In this document: positions 1-12,654 of the stretch, in pieces
Numbering within the stretch: the first letter of the stretch is position 1
How the letters are laid out: each line of letters starts with the position of its first letter
Source: Rostratula benghalensis
Lineage: Eukaryota > Chordata > Aves > Charadriiformes > Rostratulidae
Direction: 5' to 3'
DNA: 64,000 nt
Assembly: GCA_013399305.1 (NCBI GenBank)
Contig: VXAI01000091.1
Location: 1,340,366-1,404,365 of the forward strand
The notes under the pieces: generated by a model
The model's database searches: none
Told to the model about the DNA's origin: nothing
The model's input: the letters and a program-made list of their open reading frames with translations, nothing else
Position numbers and translations under genes: made by a program

Positions 1-391
1 AGATATTAATATTATAAGCGATCTGTTCATTATCTAATGTGACTCCTTTCAACACGCATCTACAGGACTTCCCTAAATTAGTTTCTGTATCAAGACCAAT
101 AGTGCAGATGAGACAGACTGGAAACTGATCATGGTTTCAAATTATCTGTTCAGAGAAAGGCCACCAAACTCTTCAGTAAGTTTTTCCAGTGGTCAGTTCC
201 CTACTTTGTGATAAGTTACTTCAAGCCCAAATTTCTTTATATTCCAGGCAATAGATTTTCCTAATCTTTGCCAGAGAAATTAAAGATGCCTTTGTACCAT
301 TTTTCTGTTCTTTAGTAACTTTAAACTTTAGTCCCTCATTTTCATCATATTTTTCAGCCCTTTAAGGTCATCCAGAGTTCCTGTCAAACCC

Positions 392-455
392 TTTTTTTTT
401 TTTAAAGAAACATATATATATATATATATAAAAATACTAAAATAAATAAATAAAT
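392..455 (+). repeat. T12, (TA)n and (TAAA)n simple-repeat cluster
   Basis: T12 at 392-403, alternating AT at 412-431 and AAAT units at about 441-455 follow one another within 65 bases. Ordinary AT-rich simple sequence. Confidence 0.95.
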
Positions 456-3400
456 GAGATCAAAGTCCTTTAGAACAGGTTACCATGAATAGTGATGTAA
501 CACAGTGGTGGAGGCTGCTGGATCCCAGCACAGGCACATGGGGGAGGCTGTGGAGCGCCGCACTTTCTCCTCCATCAGATGCACAAAGCCCCAAGGCAGA
601 CCTCGCCAAGGAGCTACAACCTGTATAGCACCTTCCCTTTTCTCTCACAGAAAATCTTCACCTTAGTAATGCAAGCTCCCTGCTTTTATTCATATTCTCC
701 TGATTATAGTCCAATGATCATTTTAGCACTTTGGCCATGGCGCACTGTGGGAGCTCCATGTGTATCTGATTATCCATCATAAAATCAAATCCTTTTCAGT
801 CCCCATTTCCCAGCATGGAGTCCCTTCCATCCTACAAGTATGGCTCACACTGTTCCTCACTGCATGGGCTTCCAAAAAACATCTTGTTCCATTTTGTAAA
901 GAAATTCAGATTTCTCTCCATCACTCACTACCCTTATTTATCATTTAATTCTCCACCAATTTTCATGGTATAAGAAATCTTTACCAACAAGTTGCCATGT
1001 TTTCTTGTCTCATTAATAAAGATAATGTAGGAAGGGGGAAACCTCACAAGGGACAAACACTCACATTGATGGTTCCTTATTTACAGTTATAAGACCTATT
1101 AATCTTTAATTAAATTCATAGACATCAGGTGGATTTTTCTATTGCTTTATTTTCTTAACAAAATATCTTCTGGTATGAATGCATGTCCTTTCAAAAAGTT
1201 TATTACATCAACAATATTATCTTGATTGAAAAGAACTTGTAATCTCATCAAAGGTTGGTATCAAATTAGACTGACAAATTTATTTTTGTGAAGCTAATGT
1301 TGATGGACATTAATTGTGTTTGAGCAATCTCTATTTGATAGACCCTTAATTTCCCAAGCTACTCCTGTTATCACTTTTAAACATTGACACAACATTAGAT
1401 TTTTCCCAACTTGAAAATTCCTCCATTTCAAGACTGTAATCATCAACATTAAATGCCCATGGGGCTCTTTTGCTAGTTATTTTAAAACTATGAGATGGAC
1501 GTGCAGATTTTAAAACATCTAACATACATCTGCTTTGTAACTGGCTCAAATTAAAAGGACTACATCGTCATGTCATCTCTACCATCTCTCCATGGTCTCC
1601 AGACTCTACCATCTGGCTTTCCCCAAATGCAGACACCAAGTGAGTGAGATAATACTGCTTTTCATGAATTCTTGTCAATTCTGCTGTCATCACACAGCCA
1701 CATGACAATAATATTACCATGATTCCCAGTATGACTGAACTCCTTTAACTACCTTTTCATTCTTAAATCTGCTAACCATAGATTTTGTCTTCAACATTTT
1801 GCTTTCACTATCTGCTTTCTAAAATCCAAAGCAGTTGTTATTATGACTGTTCCAGCTTTTTTTTTTTCATGTTTCACTGTGATTTATAGATGTTTTTCAT
1901 TTTACTTTGACCCATACTGTTCTTTCCTTAAGTCACTCTGACAACATCATTCTGAAATATGCAATTTGGGCATCTAGTAAAATGTTATTCAACAATGGAC
2001 AATTATCTTTCTCATTTTTCTGTTTACATTTTCTACAGTTGATTGTCTCAAAATTATTTTCATCTTTATTAAATTGTCCTTTTCAAACTCCCAATAATAT
2101 GTATTCTTGGCAGAACTCACAATAAAAATGTAATCAAGATAAAATCAGTTTCATCTATTTTTTTCAGTTCTGTAATTAACTCTTCATAAGGGCCCACACA
2201 GATTTTGCCCCATTGCATACAACTTTGTTTATATAGGAATTTCTTAAGTATACTTTTAAAAATTCAGAAAGTGTCTTAAAATCAGCAGCCTATGTCACAT
2301 GTCTTTCAAACTGATGTCAACCCACGAAAATTTGTGTTCTTGCTACATACTGTAGCTCAATGGCTGCACAGCCATTTCCCTTACTCTCTAGTGGTTTTGG
2401 AAATTTCTAGCAGGTCAAAGCTACCAATTTCTCTTGTGCTTTATAAATGTAACTTTGATCCTACAGAATCCTTCCCCTTTTTTTATCAGTAGTCAGTAAT
2501 TTGGACTTGAACAAGGCCATTTTAAAACAGAGTCTCTCTCCTACGGCTGCATTTTTCACTCAACCTTTTCAACATAGACTGTTACAGCCAATAATTTTAA
2601 CATTATGAGCATGGGAATCTTCTTACCTGTTTTCAGAAGACCTAGACTTATGCTTATAAATGAGAAAATTCTACTGTGTATATAGCACATAACAAATGAA
2701 ATGCTGTATGTAATTAATTGTTGTAATTAAGCTATGTTATTAAACATTTTTACATCTGTTATCGTTATATTGGCCAGATAACTTAACTGAAGTCAGTGTG
2801 AAATTCCAGTAAAAGCAGATATTCCCTACTTATTCCTCTACACTGCATTTTCTTACAATCGTTCTACTGGTTTTAATGAGTATGAAGTAGAACTGAGTCT
2901 AGACAAATGTGTTAAGGGCTTCTATTAGCAAAATTCTTGGTACAGCTGTCATTATTTTTTTAAGTTGCTATGGAGACTTACTAGTTTGAGGCATCAGTGT
3001 TTCGATGATTTTCCATAGCAATATTGCTTTGGCTCTAGTGCACACCCCAAAACAACTGTGAATGTCTTCCAGGATAATTTATCTCCAGTTGAACATACAA
3101 ATACCTACAGACTTGTCTACTATACGGTAGTAAGCAGTGAATTTGGTAAAGGATTGAGCTGATGACCTACTTGCTAAAACTATTGTTAGGTACAATGAGT
3201 TTCATAATCAAGATTTCAGTAAAAAAAATAGGTAAAAATACATAGCTGGAAGAAAATAGGAAAGGCAGAGTATTCTGTCAAAGTAATGTTTGTATGCTTT
3301 CCCAATAATTTACATTTTAAACCTCAAGACCAGAATGCCCCTGGTAAATCTATGACTTCTCAAAAGTTAAAATATTCAATTCTGTCAGGTTTCTTCTCTT

Positions 3401-3637
3401 GCTCTTTATGCTCAAACAGAAATAACTATTTTCTTTTTCCTTTTTAGATAATTGTTTCTTTGTGGAATTGTGGAAAGAATGCATTTTAAGAATTGCATAG
3501 CCCAGTGGCAATAGTGTCAAATGACAAAAAATCATAAACCACCTTTATATGGACAAAGCATATAACTATTATATGGATGAATGAAAATCTCACAGTGCAG
3601 CTGTGTAAAATATTCTGTTCTGAATTTAAAACACTCA

Positions 3638-3735
3638 GGGCCTGATATGCCTTTCACCCTCTACGCAGAGTTATAAACAGCCAGGAGTAATTGGTTTTAC
3701 ACCAGTGGAAGCAGAGTGCAGGAACTCACTTCAGA
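3638..3735 (+). repeat. Possible ancient interspersed repeat remnant
   Basis: CAGGAGTAATTGGTTTTACA followed by CCAGTGGAAGCAGAG resembles the old sauropsid repeat wording 'ggagtaa...gatttacaccagtgtaa...gagcagaa'. Recognition is by eye and weak. Confidence 0.3.
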
Positions 3736-4703
3736 GTGGGAGTGAGGTGAACCTTGCTTCCCAAAAGTGCTGAAAGAGGTTGGAAATGCACTGAAAAGTT
3801 TAGTTTCCACCATTTATTTTCACTGATGCTCATCAGCCTTTTGCTGCAGCCGCCACTCCTGTCTCCTTTTCTTTTTACACATTAGTTTTAGTGACATTTT
3901 ATTAGAAAACCCAATACTGGCCAAAATTTGCAGGACGAACAGCCACCCAGTACAGCCTTCTATAAACAAAAAAGGAGAGCAGTTCAACTGAAAAACAAAA
4001 GGAAAGTTAACCAAAGAAAATTTTGCCAGTCCGGTGATACTTCAGACTGTTCAGGTCAGTGACTCAAGCATCTGATTCATTCTATGAAAAGGTGACAGAA
4101 TAATTACTTCTGTGGAGAAAAAGAGGATGAGGTTCTCCTTTGACCACTTAGCTCCATGACTTCCATCCTCTTGGTGAGCAGGAACAAAGTAGATGTTCTC
4201 CCACCAGCCTGCAGCCCTTAAGCTGGGTTCTGAAGGAGCAACAGTTGTCCTGTTCCCTCTTTGTCCCTCATTGTCGCTAACATCCACATGCCTGGCTTGC
4301 TTTCCTGGAGCTCTCAGCTAACTCAGGGCTACAGGGGGATATTTTTTATAACTGTAGCGCTTCTTTGCTAGTCTATTGGAGTATGTCGATAAAGAAAACC
4401 AATAATAGATAAATAAACCTTTCTGGTTTTCTCTTAAAAATTTTATTTCACTATTTGGAAGAAGCACCAACCGGCACCTCCAATTTTTTAGATGCTTCCT
4501 GCTTTTTATTTTCCTAATATTTCACATTATATGTCAATTTTTTTGCAGGTGTTTTGCTTGCATTGCCAATATATTAGCCATTAACATAGTTCTTTATAAG
4601 CACACACACTCCACACGAGGTTCACCTAGGAACTTTTTTTCTGTAAGATTCACACACAGTCTGTATCACTGAGTTTTCACCTCAAAACCAGCCCTTTTTG
4701 GTG

Positions 4704-4722
4704 AAAAAAAAAAAAAAAAAAA
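4704..4722 (+). repeat. A19 homopolymer
   Basis: Nineteen consecutive A. No polyadenylation signal or retrocopy body was recognised on its left side, so it is listed only as a homopolymer. Confidence 0.95.
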
Positions 4723-7019
4723 GAGCATTTATCTTCAAACAACCTGGACTCTCTGCATGCTAGAGATATTGGCTTACAGCTGCCTATATTGGCTGCAAGC
4801 CTCTGAGTGGGTTTTGAACTAGTGACTAACAAACTGAGTGGCCAAACTGGTGCTATGGACACAGATGTGTAAGTTAATTAAATTCTGTGACAAGGAAGCA
4901 GAATAGCACTTGGATTTATAACCATGTGGGAAAGACTTATCAGCCTATGACATACAGACTATTATTTTTCAAAAACAAGCTTACGTGGAATATCTGTATT
5001 GCAATTCAAGAAGGTAAAAATGCAAGATTTCAACTCCTGGTGTAAATGGGCACCATATAGAGTATGTGGGATTACTGTATTTTCCCTGGTACAGAGTATG
5101 TTGACAACATAGAGTGGAACATGTAACAAAATAAATCAGTGTGGTTTGTTACCCCAAATCTGCCACTTTTTGGTCTGGAGTAGGAAAATAGTCTGTATTC
5201 TAAGGTTAATGATGGATTTGTGACCCCAATCATTTTAGTTGTTTATATATGGTTATCAGAATGACTCTACTGTGTCAGATCACAGGTTCATCTAATCTAG
5301 TACCATAAAATGGTCCAAATTCATAAAATCACCCTCTAAATCTGTGACAGTGTGGGAAAAGTTTGCTTACATAAGCAATGTTTTACTTTGAATAAAAATA
5401 GTCTGCGACACATGACAACAACAGCACAGTTAAAGTCTAAAGTATCTATCCATTCAAATGCTGTTCAGAAGCGAAGAGTGGGCTTTTTGGTATTATTTCA
5501 CCTTCTGAAAAGAAAAGCAAAATCAACATAGTTACAGAGTATAAGATGGTAATAACTAAGAACTGAAAAAAATTCTAGCTTTCTGATGAATATGTTCTTA
5601 GCCCAGGATAATGAAAGTGTTGTATTTACAAAAGGAGTGCATTTACAGCTGAGAAAAAGAGCTCCTGCAATCTCTCAAACCCTTCAAGAGGAATACCCCA
5701 GAAATCAAGATACCAACACTGGTTTCTGTCCAGCACTTAAGTCATATTTTGCAAGGAAATTTTTAATAATTCTTGTCATGCTGAATTCATACTGGCAACT
5801 CAGAGGCAGCTGTGAAAAGCACTCTCGTACAGAACTGATCTGAGGCTATGAGATATTATAAACTAATTGCACCCAAACAATCTCTGTAGACACAAATGGA
5901 CTCTGCCCTCCCAGAGATTGATATGTGTCCCAAAATGAAAGAGGCATAAATAGAATTAGATTAATCATCATGAAACATAAAGCTCAATGAGATTTCCATG
6001 CAAAGGGAAATGTGCCTTCAAGTTTCTAATCAATCAGAGCAGAGAATGATTAAGAACCATGAAGAAATGACTAAAACTCAGGGGTAATGGTATTTGAGCG
6101 AAGGTATGGCTCTGCTTGCACACCCTGACTTTTGACTACTTAGCCGTGTAATTGTCTGTTTGCACAGGATGTTGCAGGAGTACATGTATTGACACTGGGG
6201 CTATCAGCAAGGAATAAAATTAGGACCAATGAACAAAAGACGTAACTAGCTGCTACAGTTCATTTTAATGGACTCTATCTACTGAATACATGGGACCAGA
6301 TTTCATTACAGTCATCTCAGGAGACACCTGAGTGCCTGTGGGGTTTGGAAACGCTGACCAAGCTTTGTCTGGGCAGTGCCCAGGATGAGAGTGCAGCCGT
6401 GTCATTCTGCCTTCTCACACCTGACCTGCAATGGGAACAAAAGCCCGCTGCCAACCAACAGCCAAAATGAGTTATCAAGCACAATAAATTGTGCAGATCT
6501 TCAATCCTCCTCTTTCTTACAGGGTAAAAAATGAAAAAAATTAACATGACATTTCTAAAACTCCACTGAGAGGAACAGAATAGTTCCAATCTCATTAAAA
6601 CTGTTCAGAAAGTGACTTGGATTTTTTTTACGATGTGACACCTTCATATTAAAAGACTAACATCTTCACTTATTTCAATCTTTTGTTCCATTCTTTATTT
6701 TTCATAGAGTGAAATAAATCATTCATACAAAAATAAGTACAAATGAAAAAAAAAAAACCAAAAAACCCAGTTTGCCAAAATCCAAATACATTTCTTTTTT
6801 TGAAAAATGATTTTATATTACTTTTTAACTAAAGAGAGATAATCCTTTAAGACAGCTCTCATGCAAAACTTTTAAATAGATTCTCCTCTATTTCAGGATC
6901 TGTACAAAAGTACTAAATTCCTTCTGTAGCAGATACACTTGGTTTACCTTTATTTTAGTTTTTTTTCACAGGTAAAACAGATGTCGAAATACAGATTTAT
7001 TTAAATCTGGATCTGGAGA

Positions 7020-7235
7020 ATAAGTCTTACGAGGAGCGGCTGAGGGAGTTGGGGGTGTTCAGCCTGGAGAAGGCTGAGGGGAGACCTTCTCACTCCCTAC
7101 AATTCCCTGAAAGGAGGGTGTAGAGAGGCAGGGATGGGTCTCTTCTCTTAAGGAACAGGTAATGGAACAAGAGGAAATGCCCTCAAGCTGTACTAGGGGA
7201 GGTTCAGGTTGGATATCAGGAAAAATTTTTACATG
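7020..7235 (+). mobile_element. CR1 LINE fragment
   Basis: The block GAGGAGCGGCTGAGGGAGTT, then a GCCTGGAGAAGGCTGAGGGG-like stretch, GGTCTCTTCTCTTAAGG, GAGGAAATGCCCTCAAGCTG and AGGTTGGATATCAGGAAAAA follows the avian CR1 3' region in order. It lacks the terminal 3' tail and is truncated at both ends. A 12-bp direct repeat sits at its right edge (7226-7249). Confidence 0.9.
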
Positions 7236-8526
7236 GATTTTTACATGGATTATCAAGCCTTGGATTGGGCTTCAGTGTCATCAAGCTACATAATTTCTGT
7301 GGACAGGTAAAAGACCCTTTTACTCCATATTTCAGGCCCAGATAGCATTTGGTACTGGACCTCACACAGGAGATCCTGAGTCATTTGAGGTATTCCACCT
7401 TCTTGTGGTGACTGCACGCACCCTGCAGCATTTATTACAGGGGAGCAATGGGGAGTCAGAGGTTGACCCTATTGCAGAAAGAGAGGTTAAACCAATCCGT
7501 CCATCCCTTCTTTTGAGCAAGCAGCCACAATGCCTCAGGAAAGGCTCTGCCAAATGTAACTACAAAGTGATTCCTAACATTGTAACTCAATGTTTTTGGG
7601 AGTCAGTTCTTCACCTCAAGTAGATAATCCCTACACTGCAAAACCCTACAGTTTCTGCGAGCTAATGTGGGAAATCTCTTCAATCAGGTTGCAGGTGTCG
7701 GAGTAGTAAAACTGAAAGTCTGGATCTGAACAAATGATGACTCACTTTGGCAGCTACTACAGCCACATGTAACAGGACTTGTAATAGTGGCCTTCTTATT
7801 TTTTATATAAAAAAACATTTTACATCCAAAAATGAAAGCGGACTTTCCTGCACATATGTTACTGGGCTTTATATTAACCGTTGTATTTTTCCTGCATAGT
7901 GAATATTATGACTTTGAAGTAAATTAAAAAGTCATCCCCTCACTCTTGCTATGAATACATAGTAGAATAAGTGCAAATACAATTCTTACAGTAGATGTGC
8001 ATTTGGTCTGCGTTGTATTAATTACACCTCTGTACATCTGCCACCCAGTTAGCTCCCAGTATAGCCACACAGCTTCAGTGGCTTTACAAAACTGAAAGGA
8101 GAAAATAAATCATAGCTGTAATGAGAGTTCAAAAATCTGTAACAGAATTTGCTGGAAGAAAAATGAAAGTAATTCAAACTGGAACAACTCTGGAATAAAA
8201 GAGAATATTTCAGTATGTATTGAAACATGACCTAAAAACACCAGTGAAGCACTCTGCTTTTTCTATTATTTGAACTGCTAGAAGTCTCTGTACTCTCTAG
8301 AGTAAAACTAAGTTTTCACCCCTGGTAAAATCACAGCATGTGGATTTTTCAGTGTTGTATATTTTATGTTACTGAACCTCATTTTTTTAAATTGACAATT
8401 GTGTTTATAAAACACCAGAACTGAATTAAGAAATATTCAAAATATCAACACTTGTCCTCTAAAGTGTTCAAGAGAACTAATTAATCAATATTCAATCTCT
8501 CCAACCAAGATCTTATTGCCTGGAGT

Positions 8527-8580
8527 ACGTGTGTGTGTTTATGTTTGTGTGTGTGTGTTCATGTTTGTGTGTGTGTGTTC
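8527..8580 (+). repeat. GT-rich 20-bp tandem repeat
   Basis: The unit ATGTTTGTGTGTGTGTGTTC occurs twice exactly (8541-8560, 8561-8580), preceded by a partial unit of (GT)n. It is a microsatellite that has acquired a higher-order repeat unit. Confidence 0.95.
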
Positions 8581-9261
8581 TAAGATATATTAGCACAGAG
8601 TGTTTGTTAATCAGCTTGCTTCAGGAGAATATAGAGATGGAGGAAAAAAGAGGGTTTTTCTGTGTAAAAAGCCAGAAACAAAACCTGCACATCACAAATT
8701 CACATTTTTGTTGTATTTGTTTGCTATTAGATTTGTTCTGGGATTCTCGGTTAATACTAACTGGTTAAAAATAAGCACACAACAACTGCAGAAGCTCCAG
8801 TTTTCCAACTGCTATTGTAAGGGTGAGAATTGTCCTACATATGCAAAGTAACCCTGGAAGTGAGAGCTATATTAGCATCTCTGCCCATGACTTTCTGAAC
8901 ACTGCATGATGAATGACTGTTTGGGGAATCACTCCCAGCTGTTTGTTTGTTTTCTCTTGGAGATAGAAGGCGTGTTTGACCCTGTTATTTTATCTCCCCA
9001 GCATAGCTGCAAAGCAATTCCAAGAAGCAAGATAAATTAAATTTTAAAAGATAGCACATTCCTCCATGTGACACACAGAAGAAAAGTCACATTTCAGCTT
9101 TGAGTTAGTTTATGAAAGCTATCTTTTGGTTATAATGAGTAAGACTTTAACTGAGGGAGCACAACAAAGAAGCAGAGGAGGCCACAATGCCTTCTGAAAA
9201 GTTGCAAGTTGCAACCTGCAAGTATAAGCTTCAAAGTATTGGCAGGGTTTTTAGTTGTTTT

Positions 9262-9282
9262 GTCACATGTGACACATGTGAC
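9262..9282. promoter_or_regulatory. Paired CACATGTG E-box motif
   Basis: CACATGTG occurs at 9264-9271 and 9273-9280, nine bases apart, each flanked so that the first is the 12-bp palindrome GTCACATGTGAC. Such motifs suit bHLH-ZIP factors of the MITF/TFE type. It is a sequence match only, in otherwise unannotated DNA. Confidence 0.3.
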
Positions 9283-12146
9283 AGGTCATTTATGGTCATG
9301 CAAAGCAGGTATTAAAACTACAACTTAACCCTGAACTCAAGGAAAGAAAGAGTTAAAGAAATCAAATGTGCCTAGTAATGTCCCATCCGTAAACCAAATA
9401 ATCATATCAAAAATTATCACAGAATGGCACAGTCCTCATTCTTCTAAAATTCAGCACTATTGGTTCAGCAGTAATTACAAATTACTGATATGACGTAAAC
9501 TCGTTAACAACAAAAAAATTACCATAGTGTTCTTTACAGGATATCAATTTAATTTTATGTTTTCTGTCACTCACTTAAAGAGAGTGGCTTGCTTTTGCAC
9601 AGATAAGCAGCAGTTTCAGGTACGCAAACAGCAACATATCTGAAATAAGCCTTATTCCCAAAGGGATGGCAGCCAATATTCTTTGGATTAGATCAATATA
9701 TCCTTGCCAAGGTATTTTCTTTTTCAAAAGAGTTTTGGTTATGTCCTGAGATTATCACAAAGAAAAGAAGGACAGATTCCAAAGACTTTCAGAGACTGTG
9801 AGCTTAAGAAACATAATAACATACACGTTGTTTGATGTTCATATAACAAAAACTTGGAGTGCACAACAGAAACTCAAACTCCAAAAATCAACACAGTATC
9901 TTCAAATATAATGCCAAGAATGTGAAATCCATCCTTTGCTTAGGTATAGCTCCAGCAAGTGAGTGCTTTAGAGAACAAAAGCAACTACTCAGAAGCCAGC
10001 TGTGTACATGTTTTTGTCACTAAAACATTTGCTGCATGTGACTATGCCACTAAGAGAGAACGAGTCTCCTCCTCTCCCACTGGCCACTATATTAAGTAGC
10101 TTGTTGTAATTGCTGCACAGCACTTGGCAGTTGCAGGCATGGTAACAGTTAGCATTAATAAAAGTAGAAACTGTTCTCACAGTTGCGTGTCTCACAGTCG
10201 CATGTGTGAAACATATCACATTTAGTGTAGACAAACCGGACATCTACAGTACAGATGACTGCAGATTGTGACAGAACAAATATGTTCAGCTAAGTGTGTA
10301 TCCATGTGGCCACATACAGCATCAGAATTCAAGTAATTATGCAATAAGAAAATATATAAGTATGATGATTACTGAAATTGCTACTTATTTCATGTTCTTT
10401 CAAAGCTCAGTGTTGCACTAATAAAAGCTAGTAACTTTGAGGGAGTGTTTTAATTTAAACATTAATGTCTTACTGCATGAAAAATAATGTGGCTGTATGC
10501 ATGTTTAGATATATTTTTCTTTGTACCTTCATCTGTGGGGAGCAAATGAGTCAGAGAAGCCTGCGTATAGCTCTATCTGTACCTGTCTATTCCCAAAATA
10601 TCACAACAAATATTTAAGAATCTTTTCAAGTGACAGAAGTAAAGGTCAGGGTCACAGAAAAGGGCAGTTTGTGGAGGAGGGGATTAGCATTTCTCTAAGT
10701 GATTTCCTCATCCATCTATTTTTTTATGTCCTCCATAAACAGACCGCTCTAATTTCAAACACTTTTTTTTTTAATTCTGCAGAGAAGACAGTTCTAAAAA
10801 GGTATCATCCAAAATAAATGTTTTTCTTGGCTCATACAGCTTTTCTAGTATAGATAGAGGTGGGAGAAGGCATATGTGTGTGTGTATTCTGTACGTACAC
10901 AAATATCAGTGTAGCTTCTATTTAGCATTCTGTACTCATACACTACTTATGCAAAGGTATTGACTTAAGAGTTTTGCTACTGAGATTGTTTTTTGTCTCT
11001 TTCATTGAAAAATAATTATTTAATAGATTGATCAGATTAGCATTTATCCATTTCATCTGGCTAATAAGCTAATGCCAGAAGAAAGTTCCAGGTGCTCAGC
11101 TCCTTTACAAAACAGATCTTCATTTTGCATATCCAAATAGAGGGCAATTCTCCAGCATCCCACACACACACACTGAATTCTCCTTTTTAAGCAGCTGTAG
11201 ACTGTGTGCTAGGTCATCTCTCAATTCATACAGACTGCATTCACTTTTCATTTATTTTTAAAGATTGCTTTCAGAATAGAAATCGGTAAATGGCTTTGTG
11301 GAAGGGTGACCCCTCCACTGCCACCCTCTGCTTTGTCACCACCCAGCAATAAACAGCCGCTTCTAAAAGCAAACTAAACACGATGTTTCCTAAAGACTGT
11401 AATATAAAGTGCTCATTTCAGTTTTTCTTCGTACTTGTGTTTTGGCAAGAAGTTTTCCAGGTTTCAGATTAAATTCTTCAGTAAATAGTTTTCTCTCTCA
11501 AAATATGTGGCCAAAAAGCATAACAAACCTGATTCTCAATAGCTTTTCAGTTCAGGTCCTCACCCACCACTTTGCAAAATGAAGACAGACAAGGAAAACT
11601 GAACCACTGATCTGATTTGCAACCCACAGCCAGCTAACACAGGTATAATTTATTCCCACTGAAGCTGCTGCAGATGGCACCAGATTCTTCTCTCTCTGCA
11701 TATGATATATGTAGGGAGAGTAAAGGAACTTGACCTCTCTCCAGCCTACAGAAAGACAGAAAGGAAGATGCCACCCCCGAGTGCATGAGAGGGAGAAAGA
11801 CTATAGGTTTTCCATGCTTTTAAGCTTTGGATAGCTTAAACTAGAAGAAGAAAGGGAGAACACTACTTCACAATAAAGATGAAAGAGACAGTGTTTTCAT
11901 ATAACTGGTTCAGTGTGGGTTTTGCGCAACCTGCCAGAAAACATGCATGAATTTTACTGTTGGTCTCACTGTTTCCGTACTTCAGCTAGCCATTTGCCTA
12001 ATAGGAAACTTCCCCTGCTCTAGCCTTCTTAGCTTGGTCCTCGCTGTAACACATGGCATTTTTTAAAATTACATTAATATTAAATAACTGGTTAAATTGG
12101 ATAGTAAAATAGGAAAGTGATGATAGAACATCAAGGAAATGATAAA

Positions 12147-12244
12147 ATAAGAAAAATGTTTTGGTTTTTTGTGAGAGGTAGAGAGGGAGCACGTAATAAG
12201 ACAAATGTTTTGGTTTTTTGTGAGAGGTAGAGAGGGAGCGCGTA
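12147..12244 (+). repeat. 49-bp direct tandem duplication
   Basis: The sequence starting AAATGTTTTGGTTTTTTGTG and ending GGGAGC(A/G)CGTA occurs at 12154-12195 and again at 12203-12244, exactly 49 bases apart, with the only difference near the right end. The near identity indicates a recent duplication. Confidence 0.95.
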
Positions 12245-12631
12245 TGTGTGTATTGATGTATGGGAAAGTGGCCAGGCTTAGTGAACAACTGATTGAGGGG
12301 AAACCAATAAAACCTGACTGAAGGCCTTGAAGAATAAGGGGCAGGGGGAGATTATAGGGGGAGTCATACCAATATCATTAGTTAATGTTGCTGTGGTGGT
12401 GTTAATTCGGATGCACTCTCATTGCTATATACACACACACCTATCTCTAGCTTTCGGTAAGATAATAAAATGGATGAGTCTATTACTCCTACATTTCTTT
12501 TTTTTCCCCCTATTAGTCCATTCTCACTTCTGCTTCAGATCAGATTTTACAGGTTTTACTAGCAGTAGAATGAATTGAAATCAGTCCCGTTAAAAGCAGA
12601 TGAGTCACTAGGGAATGAACCAGATGATTTG

Positions 12632-12654
12632 AAAAAAAAAAAAAAAAAAAAAAA
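12632..12654 (+). repeat. A23 homopolymer
   Basis: Twenty-three consecutive A. No retrotransposed gene body was recognised to its left. To its right, about 12660-13095 is GC-richer than the surroundings. Confidence 0.95.

Larger units (their letters stand above)
1..7019. other. Gene-poor intergenic sequence
   Basis: AT-rich DNA with only short unconvincing reading frames (all under 95 codons) and no recognisable domain. Contents noticed: the simple-repeat cluster at 392-455, a weak repeat remnant at 3638-3735, A19 at 4704-4722, and a TAATTA-rich patch around 2705-2745. No tRNA, rRNA or exon-like block was found. Confidence 0.75.

Noticed and set aside
4740..4860. A minus-strand GTTCAAAAC B-box suggesting a tRNA gene
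   Set aside because: The B-box is good, but the A-box carries an extra base and no acceptor or anticodon stem could be formed. At most a decayed SINE.
12465..12654. AATAAA near 12465 followed by A23, suggesting a processed retrocopy
   Set aside because: The signal is more than 150 bases from the A-run and no coding remnant or target-site duplication was seen.
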